From Elephas maximus indicus (Eukaryota > Chordata > Mammalia > Proboscidea > Elephantidae), in contig NC_064822.1 of NCBI RefSeq assembly GCF_024166365.1, positions 100,746,823 to 100,810,822 on the forward strand: DNA of 64,000 bases, written 5' to 3'. Below are positions 1 through 10,710 of the stretch, piece after piece. Both the position numbers and the translations under genes were made by a program. Each line of letters begins with the position of its first letter. Position 1 is the first letter of the stretch. Under the pieces are notes generated by a model. The model saw nothing but the letters and a program-made list of their open reading frames with translations, did no database searches and had not been told where the DNA came from.

Positions 1-66
1 TATGGGGGCAGTTCTACTCTGTACTTAAGGGTTGCTATCAGTCGAGGTGGACTCAACAACAATGAA
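1..66 (+). repeat. AfroSINE 3' end, cut by window edge
   Basis: It begins TATGGGGGCAGTTCTACTCT and runs through a diverged ..GCTATCAGTCGAGGTGG ACTCAACAACAA tail, matching the 3' half of the afrotherian SINE. Confidence 0.85.
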
Positions 67-624
67 GTTACATATATGTATGTGTTTATTTTTACAGATT
101 TCATAGCTTGTTAACATTTTACATTATTAAACATACTCTAGAAAAGAAAAAAATTAAATACTACACTTAAATATTAAGAGAAAAAACTATTATTAAATCC
201 TAGTTCCTGGGAATTTCCACCTGAAATACAATTGGATACATGTATTCAAAAGATAAAGTGCCTTTTTAAAAATTCTTGTGAATAAGTAATGCACTCACTT
301 GATTCAAGAATCAATAAGTTTTTAAAAAATATTCAGTAAGTCTCACTCCCACCGCACTGCCACATGGCCACTGTTCTTGGTTTCTTGAGTACACCTCCAG
401 TGTTTATTGTATACAAGCAAGCATGAGTATCTTATTTTCTCCCTTATTTACACAAAATATGTCATACCATAACGTGGTGCTGCACTTTGAATGTCTTAAG
501 ATCTTCCCATAACTAAGTAAAGAACTCTCTCATTCTTTACCGTTCTGGAGTATATTTAACTAGACCCCATCCTGATGGACGTTTAAGTTGTCTCCAGGCT
601 TGTAGTATGCCACTTTAACTGAAT
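67..624. other. intergenic, possible old L1 3' fragment
   Basis: A/T-rich DNA with no convincing gene. The part around 350-600 (ending GATGGACGTTTAAGTTGTCTCCAGG) resembles the GATGGACATTTAGGTTGTTTCC motif seen in old mammalian LINE-derived repeats. No frame of interest. Confidence 0.4.
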
Positions 625-787
625 GACTAACATTTGCTAAACACTTACTGTCAATGCTAAGCATTTTACATGTATTGTCTCCATCATCACAAAAACTCAA
701 TGTAATGGCTAATGTTATTTTACAAGTGGGGAAAAGAGGCTTAGGATAGTTAAGTACCTCGACCAAGGTCATATGATAATTAAGTGG
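625..787 (-). repeat. MIR SINE
   Basis: The reverse-strand MIR pattern is visible as ..GCTAAGCATTTTACATGTATTG.. through ..AAGTACCTCGACCAAGGTCATATG..AAGTGG, a diverged ancient mammal-wide SINE. Confidence 0.75.
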
Positions 788-802
788 ACCTATTTAACCA
801 AC

Positions 803-967
803 GGTGCCCTGTTGGTGCAGTGGTTGAGAGGTAGGGCTGCTAAACAAAAGGTGGGCAGTTTGAATCCACCAGCTGCTCCCTGAAAACCGTATGACCTATA
901 GGTCAGAGTAGAACTGCTATGAGTCAGAATCAACTTAGGGGTAACAGGTTTGGTTTGTTTGTTTTTT
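803..967 (+). repeat. AfroSINE
   Basis: A diverged copy from GCCCTGTTGGTGCAGTGGTT to GAATCAACTTAGGGGTAACAGGTTTGGTTTG. It is an older copy with several small deletions. Confidence 0.88.
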
Positions 968-980
968 AGCCAACACACAT

Positions 981-1155
981 TTAAAAAAGAAAAAAAAGCC
1001 TGTTGCCATCGAGTCAATTCTGACTCACAGTAACCCTAAGGAATGAGTAGAACTGTGCTACAGGGTTTCCAAGGAGCGCCTGGTGGATTCGAATTGCTGA
1101 CCTTTACGGTTAGCAGTGGTAGCTCTTATCTGCTATGCCAGCAGGGTTTCCATAA
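981..1155 (-). repeat. AfroSINE with target-site duplication
   Basis: A reverse copy, from an A-rich tail and GCCTGTTGCCATCGAGTCAA to CAGCAGGGTTTCC. It is flanked by CCAACACACAT at 970-980 and 1156-1166. Confidence 0.92.
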
Positions 1156-1169
1156 CCAACACACATAGA

Positions 1170-2679
1170 GGAGAATTCTTTCCATAGAGAGTCAGAGTCA
1201 AGGCCAGCAACCTGCTACTATATACATACAAACATCTGTTTTTTATACAAAGTTTGAAAAACATTTGCTACATTGTTCCTATACATTTTGTTGTCCTTTT
1301 AAAGCTTTTTCATAATTCCTCAGATTTGTTTTCCAAGTATTTCATTAATTTAGCATCGCTCTGATTAACTTTTTAGAACCAGAAGAACTTTACGGGAATT
1401 CCCTAAACAAAGGGAATTCTCTAAGACCAATGTTCATAGTCAACTGAAACCACAGTTTAAAATCAACAACTACCCATTCCGCTATATAGTTCTGACAGTT
1501 GTTAGCTGACTCTCTGTGAAGGAGTCATCCCTCCTCAACAGTTTTAGGATATTAATAGGATCTTTTTTCTCCTCTTTATACTTCCCTTAAAACTTGTTAA
1601 CTGACAGTGTCGATGGAGTACCCAAAAGTTAGGGAGACAATCCTGCTTTGAGGTTAGGGCAGATACACAAATATTACCTACCCACTTAGGGTAAAACATA
1701 AAAGAAGTACCATAAGAGAATTATAAGCTGTATTTTGGGAGTCAGTAATGTGAGGGGCTTTACTTGATTGATGGGTGGGGAAGTGGAAGTAGGAAAGACT
1801 TTGCAGAGAAGGAAAGCTGCCTTTTAATAAGGGACTAAGTGCTGACAAAAATTTGACAGACTCAGTAGCCATTAGAGAGTGTTTGAATTTGGAGACACTT
1901 CATTCAGGGAGTAGGGTAGGTTATAGATTAACTAGCGCACAGGATTAGTAATAGATTAAAGCTAAAAACAAGCAGAAAAATGCACAAGCAGAAAACATTT
2001 GACATGGAATTTCAGGGAAGCACAGATGTTGTTAAAGAGGAACAGCCCAGGACACCGAAGAAAAGGGAACCCAAAGGGCTCTACAAAGTGTTGTCTGGAA
2101 ATCAACCACCAATTGGTTTAGGTAACACATTTGGTGAGAGGGGTTCCCGAATTCCTGGGTTGCACATAACGCCCTAAACTGATGGGGAAAACTTTGAGCC
2201 TTTTAAGAGAAACCTTGATTTGAATTACCCAGTACGATGCAGCTAACTTGTGAAACATGACACTAGTTTTCAGGTTGATCTTTTCCACAAATTCATTCTT
2301 CCAAGGCAGTTGCCTGGAAATAGGCAATTTTCTGAGTTGTGCAACCTTTGAAAATGAAATTGCTTTAGATAAAAATTGCCATAGGTAAAAAAAAAAAACA
2401 AAAAAAAACTTGCTTTTGAAAGAATGGACCTGAAAACTGGCACAATCTAATACAGAAAGAACAATTTTAAATTTCTGCACAATTTTCCTATCTTGCACAT
2501 ACTAGGTACTTGCTTATTTGTTGACTTATACTGTGTTTTTGGTTCCAGACAAGCACAGTTTATAAATGCATGATTGTTTTTTCAGTAAATTTTTTTTTTT
2601 CTAGCCAAATGCAAGGATTTCTTTTTTTCCACTGGGATGGATTGAGAGAAAGGGATGAAGAAATGGTAGTGATTTGACT
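1170..2679. other. intergenic stretch, no gene recognised
   Basis: Mostly A/T-rich unique or very old DNA. Short open frames here lack codon bias, start context or similarity I recognise. Poly-A and poly-T runs occur near 2388-2408 and 2592-2601. Confidence 0.5.
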
Positions 2680-3028
2680 ACTTCTAGTCAAAATCTATTC
2701 CATTGATCTGTATGTCTAGCCTTATAATAGTACCACAGTGTTTTGATTACTGTAGCTTTATAGTACATTTTGGAATTGGGAAGTACAAGTCCTGTTACTT
2801 TGTTCTGCTTTTTCCAAGATTGTTTTGGGTATTTGGGGCCCTTTGCAATTGTATATGAATTTGAGGATCAGCTTTTCCATTTCTGCAAAAAAAAAAAAAA
2901 AAAAAAAAACGCTGTTGGAATTTTGATAGGGATTGCATTGAATCTATAGATCACTTTGGGTATTATTGACATCTTAACAATATTAAGTCTTCCAATCTGT
3001 CAACAAGGAATGTCTTTCCATTTATTTA

Positions 3029-3143
3029 CCAGTTGCCATTGAGTGGACTCCAGCTCATGGACACCGCTTATGTATCAGAGTAGAACTGTACTCCGTAGGG
3101 TTTTCAATGGCCGATTTTTTTTTTTTTTCAGAAGTAATCTCTG
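3029..3143 (-). repeat. AfroSINE (long subtype) fragment inside L1
   Basis: AGTTGCCATTGAGTGGACTCCAGCTCATGG..TAGGGTTTTCAATGGCCGATTTTT is the reverse 3' part of the longer SINE subtype. Flanked by TTTATTTA at 3021-3028 and 3144-3151, it splits the L1 sequence cleanly. Confidence 0.85.
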
Positions 3144-3710
3144 TTTATTTAGGTCTTCCTTTAATTTCTTTCAGCAATGTTTTATAGTTTACAGTGTACA
3201 AGTTTTTCGTCATCTTGGATAAATTTATTCATGGGCGTTTTATTCTTTTAGATGCTATTATAAATGAAATTGTCTTAATTTCCCTTTCAGGTTATTTATT
3301 GCTGGTGTATAGAAACGTAACTGATTTTTACATTGATCTTGTACCCTTCACGTTTGCTGATTTGTATCTTAACTCTATTAGCTTTCTTGTGGATTCTTTG
3401 GAATTTTCTATATGTAGGATCATGTCATCTGCAAATAGACACAGGTTTTACTTCTTCCTTTCTGATTTGTATGACTTATTTCTTTTTCTTAACTTACTGC
3501 TTTGGCTAGAACTTCCAAGTACAATGAAAGTGATCCAGCAGTGACAAAAGTAGGTATCCTTGTCTTGTTCCTGATTTTAAGGGGATAGGTTTCAGTCTTT
3601 CACCATTGAGTATGATGTTAGCAGTGGGTTTTTCATAACGACCTTTATCGTGTTGATGAATTTCCCTTCTATTCTTAGTTGGCTGAGTGTTTTTATCATG
3701 AATGGGTGTT

Positions 3711-3855
3711 GTTGTTGTTGTTAGGTGCTGTCAAGTCGATTTCAACTCCTAGTGACCCTGTGTACAACAGAACGAAGCACTGTGCAGTCCTGCACCATCC
3801 TCAAAATCGCTATGCTTGAGCCCATCGTTGCAGCCACTGTGTCAATCCATCTCGT
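3711..3855 (-). repeat. 5'-truncated RTE retrotransposon 3' end inside L1
   Basis: The plus strand reads TTGTTGTTGTTAGGTGCTGTCAAGTCGA to GCAGCCACTGTGTCAATCCATCTCG, the complement of the afrotherian RTE 3' terminus. Flanked by the 9-bp duplication ATGGGTGTT at 3702-3710 and 3856-3864. Confidence 0.88.
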
Positions 3856-4110
3856 ATGGGTGTTAGATTTTGTCAAATGTCTTTTCTGCATCAGTTGAGA
3901 TGATCATGTGTTTTATTTTTTCTTTTGTTCTAGTAATGTGTTGTATCATATTGATTGCTTTTCTTACATTGAACCATTCTTGCATTCCTGGGATAAATCC
4001 AATTGGTCATGGTGTATAATCTTTTAATACGTTGTTGGATTCGATTTGCTAGCATCTTGTTGAAGATTTTGCATCTATATTCGTAAGGGACCCTCAGGTA
4101 GTTTTAATGT

Positions 4111-5296
4111 GTATCTAGCATTGAGTACATAGATTTGGTAAGCTGAGGAGTTTTTAACTCCTCTTTTGTTTTTATGAAGTGCTGACTGAGATCATCGCTA
4201 AGAGCAGGGACAGGTGAGGGGTTGGAATGTGAGGAGAATGAAGAAGGATTAGAAAGTCACTGTGGAGATCAAGAAGGTCAGACAACTAGGCAAATATAGA
4301 ATTTCTGGACAGAATTGAGGGCCAGGTTGAGGTTAGAGAGCATGAATTTTTTTTTTTTTTTTTTTTTTCCTGCTGTGTTTGGCATCCAGATGCAGAGAAG
4401 GCTGAAATTTAAAGTTATATGGGGCTGGGTTTTTTCCAGACAGATGTCAGAGAAAGTCATGGGGCAAGGCGACTTAGGAAATTGGTGAAGGCATAGTTGA
4501 AGTAACAGTGTTGGTTGGATAGGACCTATGTGTCTTCTGTCAGAAACAGTTACATTGGTGTGTTTTGTGGAAGATTAAGAGACTGTGAGCCTTCTACACT
4601 GTGCTGAGCCAGGCTTTTCAAGGCCTTGTTTTAGTCCATTTTTATTTAGAACCTTAGTGTCTAATGCTTTTAACAAATCAACAAAGTAGCTGAGGTGGCC
4701 CTTAGATGGGGAGGGGGGAGGAGAAGAAATGCCTACCAGCTGACTTGCTTTCGCTAGACTCCTGACAAGATATTTTCATCTTTAACTCTTACGTCTCCCA
4801 GGATCAATCTAACCTCCCCAGATGCAGAGGTGTGCCCATAAACCAGGATGTTAAGACTGATGGTGGCACTAATTTCTGGCAAGGACTGTGGGAAATGGAT
4901 GGTATGGGCTCTGTTGAATGTAGGCAATCAAAGGTGTTGGCAAGGGGCAGTTTAGGAGAGAGATTACTGGCATGTGGTAAAGCTTCAATAAATCTCAGCT
5001 ATAATTAGTGTTTCTTCTTCAGTATTAGCTTGGGTTCTTTTAATCAGAATACACAGTTTATAGGGAAAGTTCTAACTCTTCACAAATGGTTTTCAGAGAA
5101 GATAACATACCCGGGTTAAAACTGTGGTCTTTATTGGTCTTTTTGGTTTATAAAACTACACATGGCAATAGTCATTGTAAAATGTTTGTGAGAAAATGTG
5201 TAGGGATAAAAATTTAAATCACCACTCAGAGATAATAACGATAATTAAGATTTGTGTATATTTCTGTTGTTCTTTTTTTTCCCCTTCATACTTGAG
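4111..5296. other. intergenic stretch without recognised gene
   Basis: It contains a long T run (4348-4370) and old unassigned DNA. Part of 4200-4500 has the purine-rich look of an ancient repeat, but I cannot name the family. Confidence 0.4.
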
Positions 5297-5472
5297 GGAA
5301 ACCCTGGTGGCCTAGTGGTTAACCGCTACTACAGCTGCTAACCAAAAGGTTGACAGTTCAAATCCACCAGGTGCTCCTTGGAAACTCTATGGGGCAGTTC
5401 TACTCTGTTCTATAGGGTCACTATGAGTCGAAATCAACTTGACGACAACAGGTTTTTTTTTTTTTTTTTTTA
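5297..5472 (+). repeat. AfroSINE
   Basis: Near-complete copy from GGAAACCCTGGTGGCCTAG to CAACTTGACGACAACAGG and a long T tract. Confidence 0.94.
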
Positions 5473-5518
5473 CACATTTAAGATCACAGTGAAGGCATGG
5501 TTTTATAGTTTCCATTTA

Positions 5519-5585
5519 ACATTTAATGAGAACTTGCCCATTTAATAAAATGGTAAGTTTCATTAAATGAGCAAGTTCTCATAAT
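5519..5585. repeat. inverted repeat (hairpin-forming)
   Basis: The arm CATTTAATGAGAACTTGCCCA near 5519 is matched in reverse complement by TTAAATGAGCAAGTTCTCAT near 5563-5582. About 20 of 21 positions pair across a spacer of about 20 bases. Confidence 0.7.
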
Positions 5586-5792
5586 ACGTTGTTAATAATT
5601 TTAATGGATGCACCATATTGTTTCAATAGCTTTCAATTTTTTTTTATAAATGATACCATGACAAACATTTTGGCACAAATGTTTTTACATTTCCAATTAT
5701 TTCCTTTGTATGGATTCATAGGGCAAAACATTGCTAAAGAAATGGGCAAACTGCGATAGCAGCATATAGCAGTATACAGCTCAAGTATAAAT

Positions 5793-5858
5793 AAAAATCA
5801 AACCCATTGCGATCAAGTCAATTCCAACTAATAGTGACCCTATACAATACATAAGGAA
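5793..5858 (-). repeat. AfroSINE 3' fragment
   Basis: AATCAAACCCATTGCGATCAAGTCAATTCCAACTAATAGTGACCCTATAC is the reverse 3' end of the SINE. The rest is missing. Confidence 0.8.
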
Positions 5859-6249
5859 TTATTGTCTATATGAAAATAAAAAATTGCAAAAATTAGAAGC
5901 TTCTTGGTATTTAATAAGGAACTGCCATAAAATTCAAATACTCTTGCTACCTGGAAGTCCTTGAGGTAGACTTTTCTAATAATATTTATAAGACAGAATT
6001 TTAATCCAGGCACAAGAATGACAAAGTATTTAGGTTGGGGGAAAAAAAAAAATCATGAAGAACCTACTTGCAGGTCTCCTATCTGCCCTCATCTCCCTGA
6101 CTTAGTATTGCAGCAGGACACAGCGCGGTGGCTTTAAGGAGCCTGCTGGTGTTGCCTAGACAGCAAAGTAGGCGGGGAGTCCCCACAGTGATTCAGATGC
6201 TCTTAATTTAAACTGACTTTAATGCCTCTGTTTTGCCAGCCAACCAGGG

Positions 6250-7344
6250 TTTTTTGTTTTGTTTTGTGTTTTGTAATTTTTATTGTGCTTTAAGTGAAAG
6301 TTTACAAATCAAGTCAGTCTCACACAAAAACTCATATACACCTTGCTACACACTCCCAATTACTCTCCTCCTAATGAGGCAGCCCGCTTTCTCCCTCCAC
6401 TCTCTCTTTTCGTGTCCATTTTGCCAGCTTCTAACCCCCTCCACCCTCTCATCTCCCCTCCAGGCAGGAGACGCCAACATAGTCTCAAGGGTCCACCAGA
6501 TCTAAGAAGCTCGCACCTCACCAGCATCCCTCTCCAACCCATTGTCCAGTCCAATCCATGTCTGAAGAGTTGGCTTCAGGAATGGTTCCTGTCCTGGGCC
6601 AACAGAAAGTCTGGGGGCCGTGACCACCGGGGTCCTTCTAGTCTCAGTCAGACCATTAAGTCTGATCTTTTTATGAGAATTCGGGGTCTGCATCCCACTG
6701 CTCTCCTGCTCCCTCAGGGGTTCTCTGTTGTGTTCCCTGTCAGGGCAGTCATCGGTTGTAGCCGGGCACCATCTAGGTCTTCTGGTCTCAGGATCATGTA
6801 GTCTCTGGTTCACGTGGCCCTTTCTGTCTCTTGGGCTTGGAATCGCCTTGCGTCCTTGGTGTTCTTCATTCTCCTTTGATCCAGGTAGGTTGAGACCAAT
6901 TGATGCATTTCAGATGGCTGCTTGCTAGCATTTAAGACCGCAGACGCTACTCTTCAAAGTGGGAAGCAGAATGTTTCCTTAATAGATTTTATTATGCCAA
7001 ATGACTTAGATGTCCCTTGAAACCATGGTCCCCAGACCCCTGCCCCTGCTACGCTGGCCTTCGAAGCATTCAGTTTATTCAGGAAACTGCTTTTGGTTTA
7101 GTCCAATTGTGCTGACCTCGCCTGTATTGTGAGCTGTCTTTCCCTTCACCTAAAGTGGTTCTTATCTACTGTCTAATTAGTGAATCCCCCTCTCCCACCC
7201 TCCTTCCCTCCCCCGTCTCATAACCACAAAAGAATGTTTTCTTCTCAGTTTAAACTATTTCTCAAGTTCTTATAATAGTGGTCTTATACAATATTTGCCC
7301 TTTTGCAACTGACTAATTTCACTCAGCATAATGCCTTCCAGGTT
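6250..7344 (-). mobile_element. 5'-truncated L1 (3' UTR) with target-site duplication
   Basis: The plus strand runs from a T-rich tail and TTTTTATTGTGCTTTAAGTGAAAG, the complement of an L1 3' UTR. The same 3' UTR is seen in forward orientation at 46000-46939. Flanked by CAACCAGGG at 6241-6249 and 7345-7353. No complete L1 protein frame remains. Confidence 0.92.
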
Positions 7345-7469
7345 CAACCAGGGGTTTCTAAACTGATCTTCAGAGCGTTTTAGGTTCCCACTTCCTCGTA
7401 TCATTGTAATTATAGGCTTTTGGGAATTTGAAGATTGAATCCAAAGGCTTGAAAAGTATTCATTTACTG

Positions 7470-7537
7470 TAGCGTATGGGTCGCTATGAGTCTGAATTGA
7501 CTCTACAGCAATGGGTTTGGGTTTTTTTTTTTTTTTT
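7470..7537 (+). repeat. AfroSINE 3' fragment
   Basis: TATGGGTCGCTATGAGTCTGAATTGACTC..AGCAATGGGTTTGGG plus a T tract. It is a tail-only copy facing the reverse SINE next to it. Confidence 0.85.
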
Positions 7538-7550
7538 TGGCTTTATGGAT

Positions 7551-7722
7551 GCAAAAAAAAAAAAAAAAACAGTTGCCATCGAGTAGATTCCAACTCATAG
7601 GAACCCTATAAGACAGAGTAGAACTACCTCACAGTGTTTCCAAGACGCAGCTGGTGGATTTGAACTGTGGACCTTTTGGTTAGCAGCCATAACCCTTAAC
7701 CACAGTGCCACTGATTTTAAGT
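7551..7722 (-). repeat. AfroSINE
   Basis: A tract then AGTTGCCATCGAGTAGATTCC..TTTTGGTTAGCAGCCATAACC..ACAGTGCCACTG: a reverse, nearly complete copy. Confidence 0.92.
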
Positions 7723-8166
7723 CATGACAACATAGTGAAGTTGGACTTAAACATTCCTTGGGCCCTCAAAGTAATGAATGAGAAATGCATCATAATAGAA
7801 CACAAGCTGTGTTACTATGTTTGTTCAGTCTAGTAAATGCTGACTGAGGAACTACTAGGAGACAGGTATTAGGAATATGAAAATGATTAAGATGTTTCTT
7901 CTTCTTGGGTAGCTCACATTCTAATAGCGAAGGCCCAATTTCCAAACGTTGCTGTAAATGTGACAATAGAGGTAGAAAGTGAGAATTTCGGAAGCCTTTA
8001 GTATACAGAAACGAAGGAAGGCTTTCTAGGAGAGTTGACGGCTGCAGTGTCTTGGAGAACTAGGAGTTCTGGGAGTGGCTGGAGGAAGCTGGCAGGGGAA
8101 AACTTCATCGAGGGCATGGAAAAGAGAACCAGCCCGGTTTGTTTTGGGAACTACTACTGCTTCAGT
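7723..8166. other. intergenic, unassigned old DNA
   Basis: No gene recognised. The segment TGACTGAGGAACTACTAGGAGACAGG..AGCTCACATTCTAATAG looks like an old interspersed repeat of uncertain family. Confidence 0.4.
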
Positions 8167-8378
8167 GAAGGACTTCTGGTGGTGCAGTGGTTAAGCACTC
8201 AGCTACTAACTGAAAGGTCAGTGGTTTGAACCCACCAGTGGCTCTGTGGGAGAAAGATGTGACATTCTGCTTCCATGAAGATTACAGCCTTGGAAACCTT
8301 ATGGGGGCAGATCTACTCTATCCTATAGAGTCACTGTGTGTTGGAATTGACTTGTCAGTCATGGGTGTGGGTTTTGGA
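8167..8378 (+). repeat. AfroSINE (long subtype)
   Basis: GGACTTCTGGTGGTGCAGTGGTTAAG through TCTGTGGGAGAAAGATGTGACATTCTGCTTCC and ATAGAGTCACTGTGTGTTGGAATTGAC. The extra middle block TTCCATGAAGATTACAGCCTTGGAAACC marks the longer subtype. Confidence 0.9.
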
Positions 8379-8645
8379 GTGCTTCAGTATGTCTTATGGG
8401 ATATGCAAAGAGATGGCAAGAGATGGGATTGGAAAAGTAGGCTCGTCAGTTAATGCCTGGCTCTGTGAGGTCTGCAAAGTGCTTACATTTTATTTAGCAG
8501 ATAATTGGGGGGAGACAGTGAACGATGATTTTTAAGCAGAGTTGGTGATATGGTCAGATCTACCTTTCAGTGTAATCTCACACACAGGACAAGACTGGAA
8601 GACACTAGAGAACTGGATATTGCCTACATTGAGAGAAGGAGTCCG

Positions 8646-8846
8646 TCCCTGGGTGGCAAAACGGTTAAGTGCTGAACAACTCGCTGAAAGGTTGGTAGTT
8701 CAAACCACCCAGAGGCACCTCAGAAAACAGGTCTGGTAAATCTGCTTCCAAAAGGTCACAGCCTTGAAAACCCTATGAAGTTTTACTCCGCACACAGGGT
8801 TGCTATGAGTCAGAATCAACTTCACGGCAACTAAGAACAGCAACAG
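8646..8846 (+). repeat. AfroSINE (long subtype)
   Basis: GTCCCTGGGTGGCAAAACGGTTAAGTG..AGAGGCACCTCAGAAAACAGGTCTGGT..GTTGCTATGAGTCAGAATCAACTT, a diverged copy with an AACAGCAACAG tail. Confidence 0.9.
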
Positions 8847-9061
8847 ATTGAGAGAGGTGAGGGCCTCCCAAGGGCAAAGAGGGTATTCAGAGGTGAAAGC
8901 AACACGATATAGTGGCTGCCTGGAAATGAAGGGTAAATAGAGAAGGCTTCCCAGAGAGGTAATTTGAAGCTTAAAGTCAAAAATAATGTGTTGAAGGGCA
9001 TTGAAAAGCAGAAGAGTTGAGGGGCTTGGGGAAGAGGATGGCTTAGGAGGTGTTCTCTGTC
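8847..9061. other. intergenic stretch, nothing recognised
   Basis: Purine-rich spacer between a SINE and the hAT-like element. No supported gene. Confidence 0.4.
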
Positions 9062-9352
9062 CAGGGGAGGATTATCCAATAAGCAAGGTAAGCATGGGCT
9101 TACCTGTGTTTACTTATTAACTTCTCAGTAAGTAAGCACAAATTGTTCACTACAGATTACCTTGCTTACTGGGTCATCCGCCCCTGTCATGGATTATAAA
9201 TTTGAAAAGAGGCTTTGATTCTATAGGAAGGTGCTGTGGGATTGGAAGAGAGACAATTATTAGCCATACCAAGCACAATCTTTGATGTGGTGAAAAAATG
9301 TGAAATTATTCACTACAGCTGATCTGAAAGCCTACTGGATAATCCACCCCTG
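9062..9352. mobile_element. hAT-like non-autonomous element with terminal inverted repeats and duplicated 3' end
   Basis: The left end CAGGGGAGGATTATCCAATA (9062 on) is inverted at 9157-9186 (..TTACTGGGTCATCCGCCCCTG), with about 30 bp of near-complementary terminal repeat. A second right-hand terminus, ..CTACTGGATAATCCACCCCTG, ends at 9352. The two right ends also share AATT(G/A)TTCACTACAG. CAGGGG ends are typical of hAT transposons. I see no matching 8-bp target duplication, so the family is inferred. Confidence 0.6.
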
Positions 9353-9692
9353 CTGAGTAGAGCCATTCTTATTTAAGATTTTGTTTGAAGGACTTCTGCT
9401 GCCAAGATTGTTGGCAATATGGCATATGGGAATTACACTGCTCAGAGCAAGTATTTAATATCAGTTAAATTAAATAATTTAGTAGGCATCTGAAGAATGA
9501 ACTGGAAGAAGAGACTAGGTAGGGCAACCAGTTAAACAGTATTTGACTAGGTGAGAGCTTCATGTACTCTAGAGAGAGGAATGGAAACAGAAATACGGCT
9601 GAGTCCTTTCCAGTGTCCAAACTGCCTGGGCAGGTGTATGAAGAGAAACAAGTGTCAGGACCTGGGTACCCCACAAGCACAATGAGCTGAGA

Positions 9693-9945
9693 GGCAGTAC
9701 TGTGTGGTGGTTAAGAGCATGGGCTTTGGAGTTGGACAGATGTGTGAGGTCTAGCTCTGCCACTAACAAGCTGAGTGACCTTGGGTAAATTACTTAACCT
9801 CGCTCTAATTTCTTCATCTGTAAGACGAGGTTAATAATATGATCTACCTTTCAGGGTTACAAAAATTAAAAGCAATCATGCAAATAAAACACTTGGCACA
9901 GAGCCAATAATAAGCACCCACTGAGTGCCAAAAAGTGTTAGCCAC
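9693..9945 (+). repeat. MIR SINE
   Basis: Shows GTGGTGGTTAAGAGCATGGGCTTTGGAG..TGACCTTGGGTAAATTACTTAACC..TTCATCTGTAAGACGAGG, a nearly complete MIR. Confidence 0.92.
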
Positions 9946-10501
9946 TGCTATCTATCATCCGTGGTCAAGACTGACTGTGCTTGCTGGTGCCAAGGAGGAC
10001 AACATGCTATCCACCATTACAGTGTGAAAGGAAGATTTTTTTTTTGGAATGCTGATTTAGAAAATGCAGTGTTACAATGCTAATTTAGAAGTGTTTTTTT
10101 TTTTTTTTTTTTTTGGCACTAGTAACTCCTTTAGGCCAGTGTGTAAAAACTTCTTGGGTTAAACATACACATCCCGATCTTACCAGCAGCTGGGTTCCTA
10201 CAAGACAGTCGCACTGCACCATGAAGATCTGTGTGGACACCCCGGAAACGTTTAAGAGGTTGTCTCTCTACAAAGGTGCTGTCTTTGCCATGTAGCCAGT
10301 GCTTTGTGGGATCTAAACCTCAGATTAAGTGGTAGACTAGAATTTGAAAACAAGGTTTAAAAAAAAAACAAAAAACGGCAAATGCGCTGCTGCTTCTGAG
10401 AACAGGAATAGAATCCAAATGGTTTTAAGACAAAGTGTGATAATTAATTACATCCTAACAGAGCAGCTGTGGTCTGCAGGGGACCTAAAAAAGAAGTTAC
10501 A
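9946..10501. other. intergenic stretch, nothing recognised
   Basis: Contains long T runs near 10037 and 10096-10115. A 60-codon frame at 10113-10295 has no similarity that I recognise and is not supported as a gene. Confidence 0.4.
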
Positions 10502-10625
10502 CAGTGGTTCGCTCCTTGGCTGTTCATTAGAATTCACCTGGGGAGATTTTATGATATCCCACCCCCAGGAGTTGATCTAATTGGTTTTGGAGCGGGCCTG
10601 TGCATTGCCCTTTTAAAGCTCTGTG
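10502..10625 (+). mobile_element. MER5A hAT-Charlie element, left part
   Basis: CAGTGGTTCGCTCCTTGGCTG..AGAATTCACCTGGGGAGATTTT..ACCCCCAGGAGTTGATCTAATTGGTTTTGGAG..TTTTAAAGCTC is the MER5A layout. Its right terminus reappears at 11571-11590, after an insertion. Confidence 0.85.
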
Positions 10626-10640
10626 TGTGACCCTAGCGGA

Positions 10641-10710
10641 GCAGTGGTGGTTCAGTGGTAGAATTCTTACTCACCATGCAGGAGACCTGGTTAGATTTCT
10701 GGCCACTATG
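10641..10710 (+). repeat. tRNA-Gly-like SINE head (pseudo-tRNA)
   Basis: GCAGTGGTGGTTCAGTGGTA followed by GAATTCTTAC..GAGACCTGGTTAGATTTCTGGCCACT aligns with tRNA-Gly. The A box TGGTTCAGTGG is intact and the B box is degraded (GGTTAGATTTC). The acceptor stem is partly preserved (GCAGTGG with CCACTAT). It is joined directly to RTE sequence and so belongs to a retroposon, not a functional tRNA gene. Confidence 0.75.

Larger units (their letters stand above)
2680..4110 (-). repeat. L1 ORF2 fragment (reverse), with two nested insertions
   Basis: Read on the minus strand this is the reverse-transcriptase to downstream part of an L1 ORF2. The plus strand shows the typical complement: GTAGCTTTATAGTACATTTT, GGGATTGCATTGAATCTATAGATCA, ATCATGTCATCTGCAAATAGA (complement of the YADD-proximal region) and CATTCTTGCATTCCTGGGATAAA. 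It has many stops and frameshifts and is inactive. A SINE (3029-3143) and an RTE tail (3711-3855) have inserted into it. Confidence 0.85.

Noticed and set aside
6233-6928. Several overlapping open frames of 60-150 codons on both strands
   Set aside because: They lie in an L1 3' UTR, recur in the other copies at 46390-46832 and 63227-63692, and are not genes.
10113-10295. 60-codon plus-strand frame in G/C-richer DNA
   Set aside because: No recognised similarity, no supporting splice or promoter signals. Treated as chance.
10641-10710. Possible functional tRNA-Gly gene
   Set aside because: The B box and anticodon arm are degraded and the unit runs directly into RTE sequence, so it is a retroposon head.
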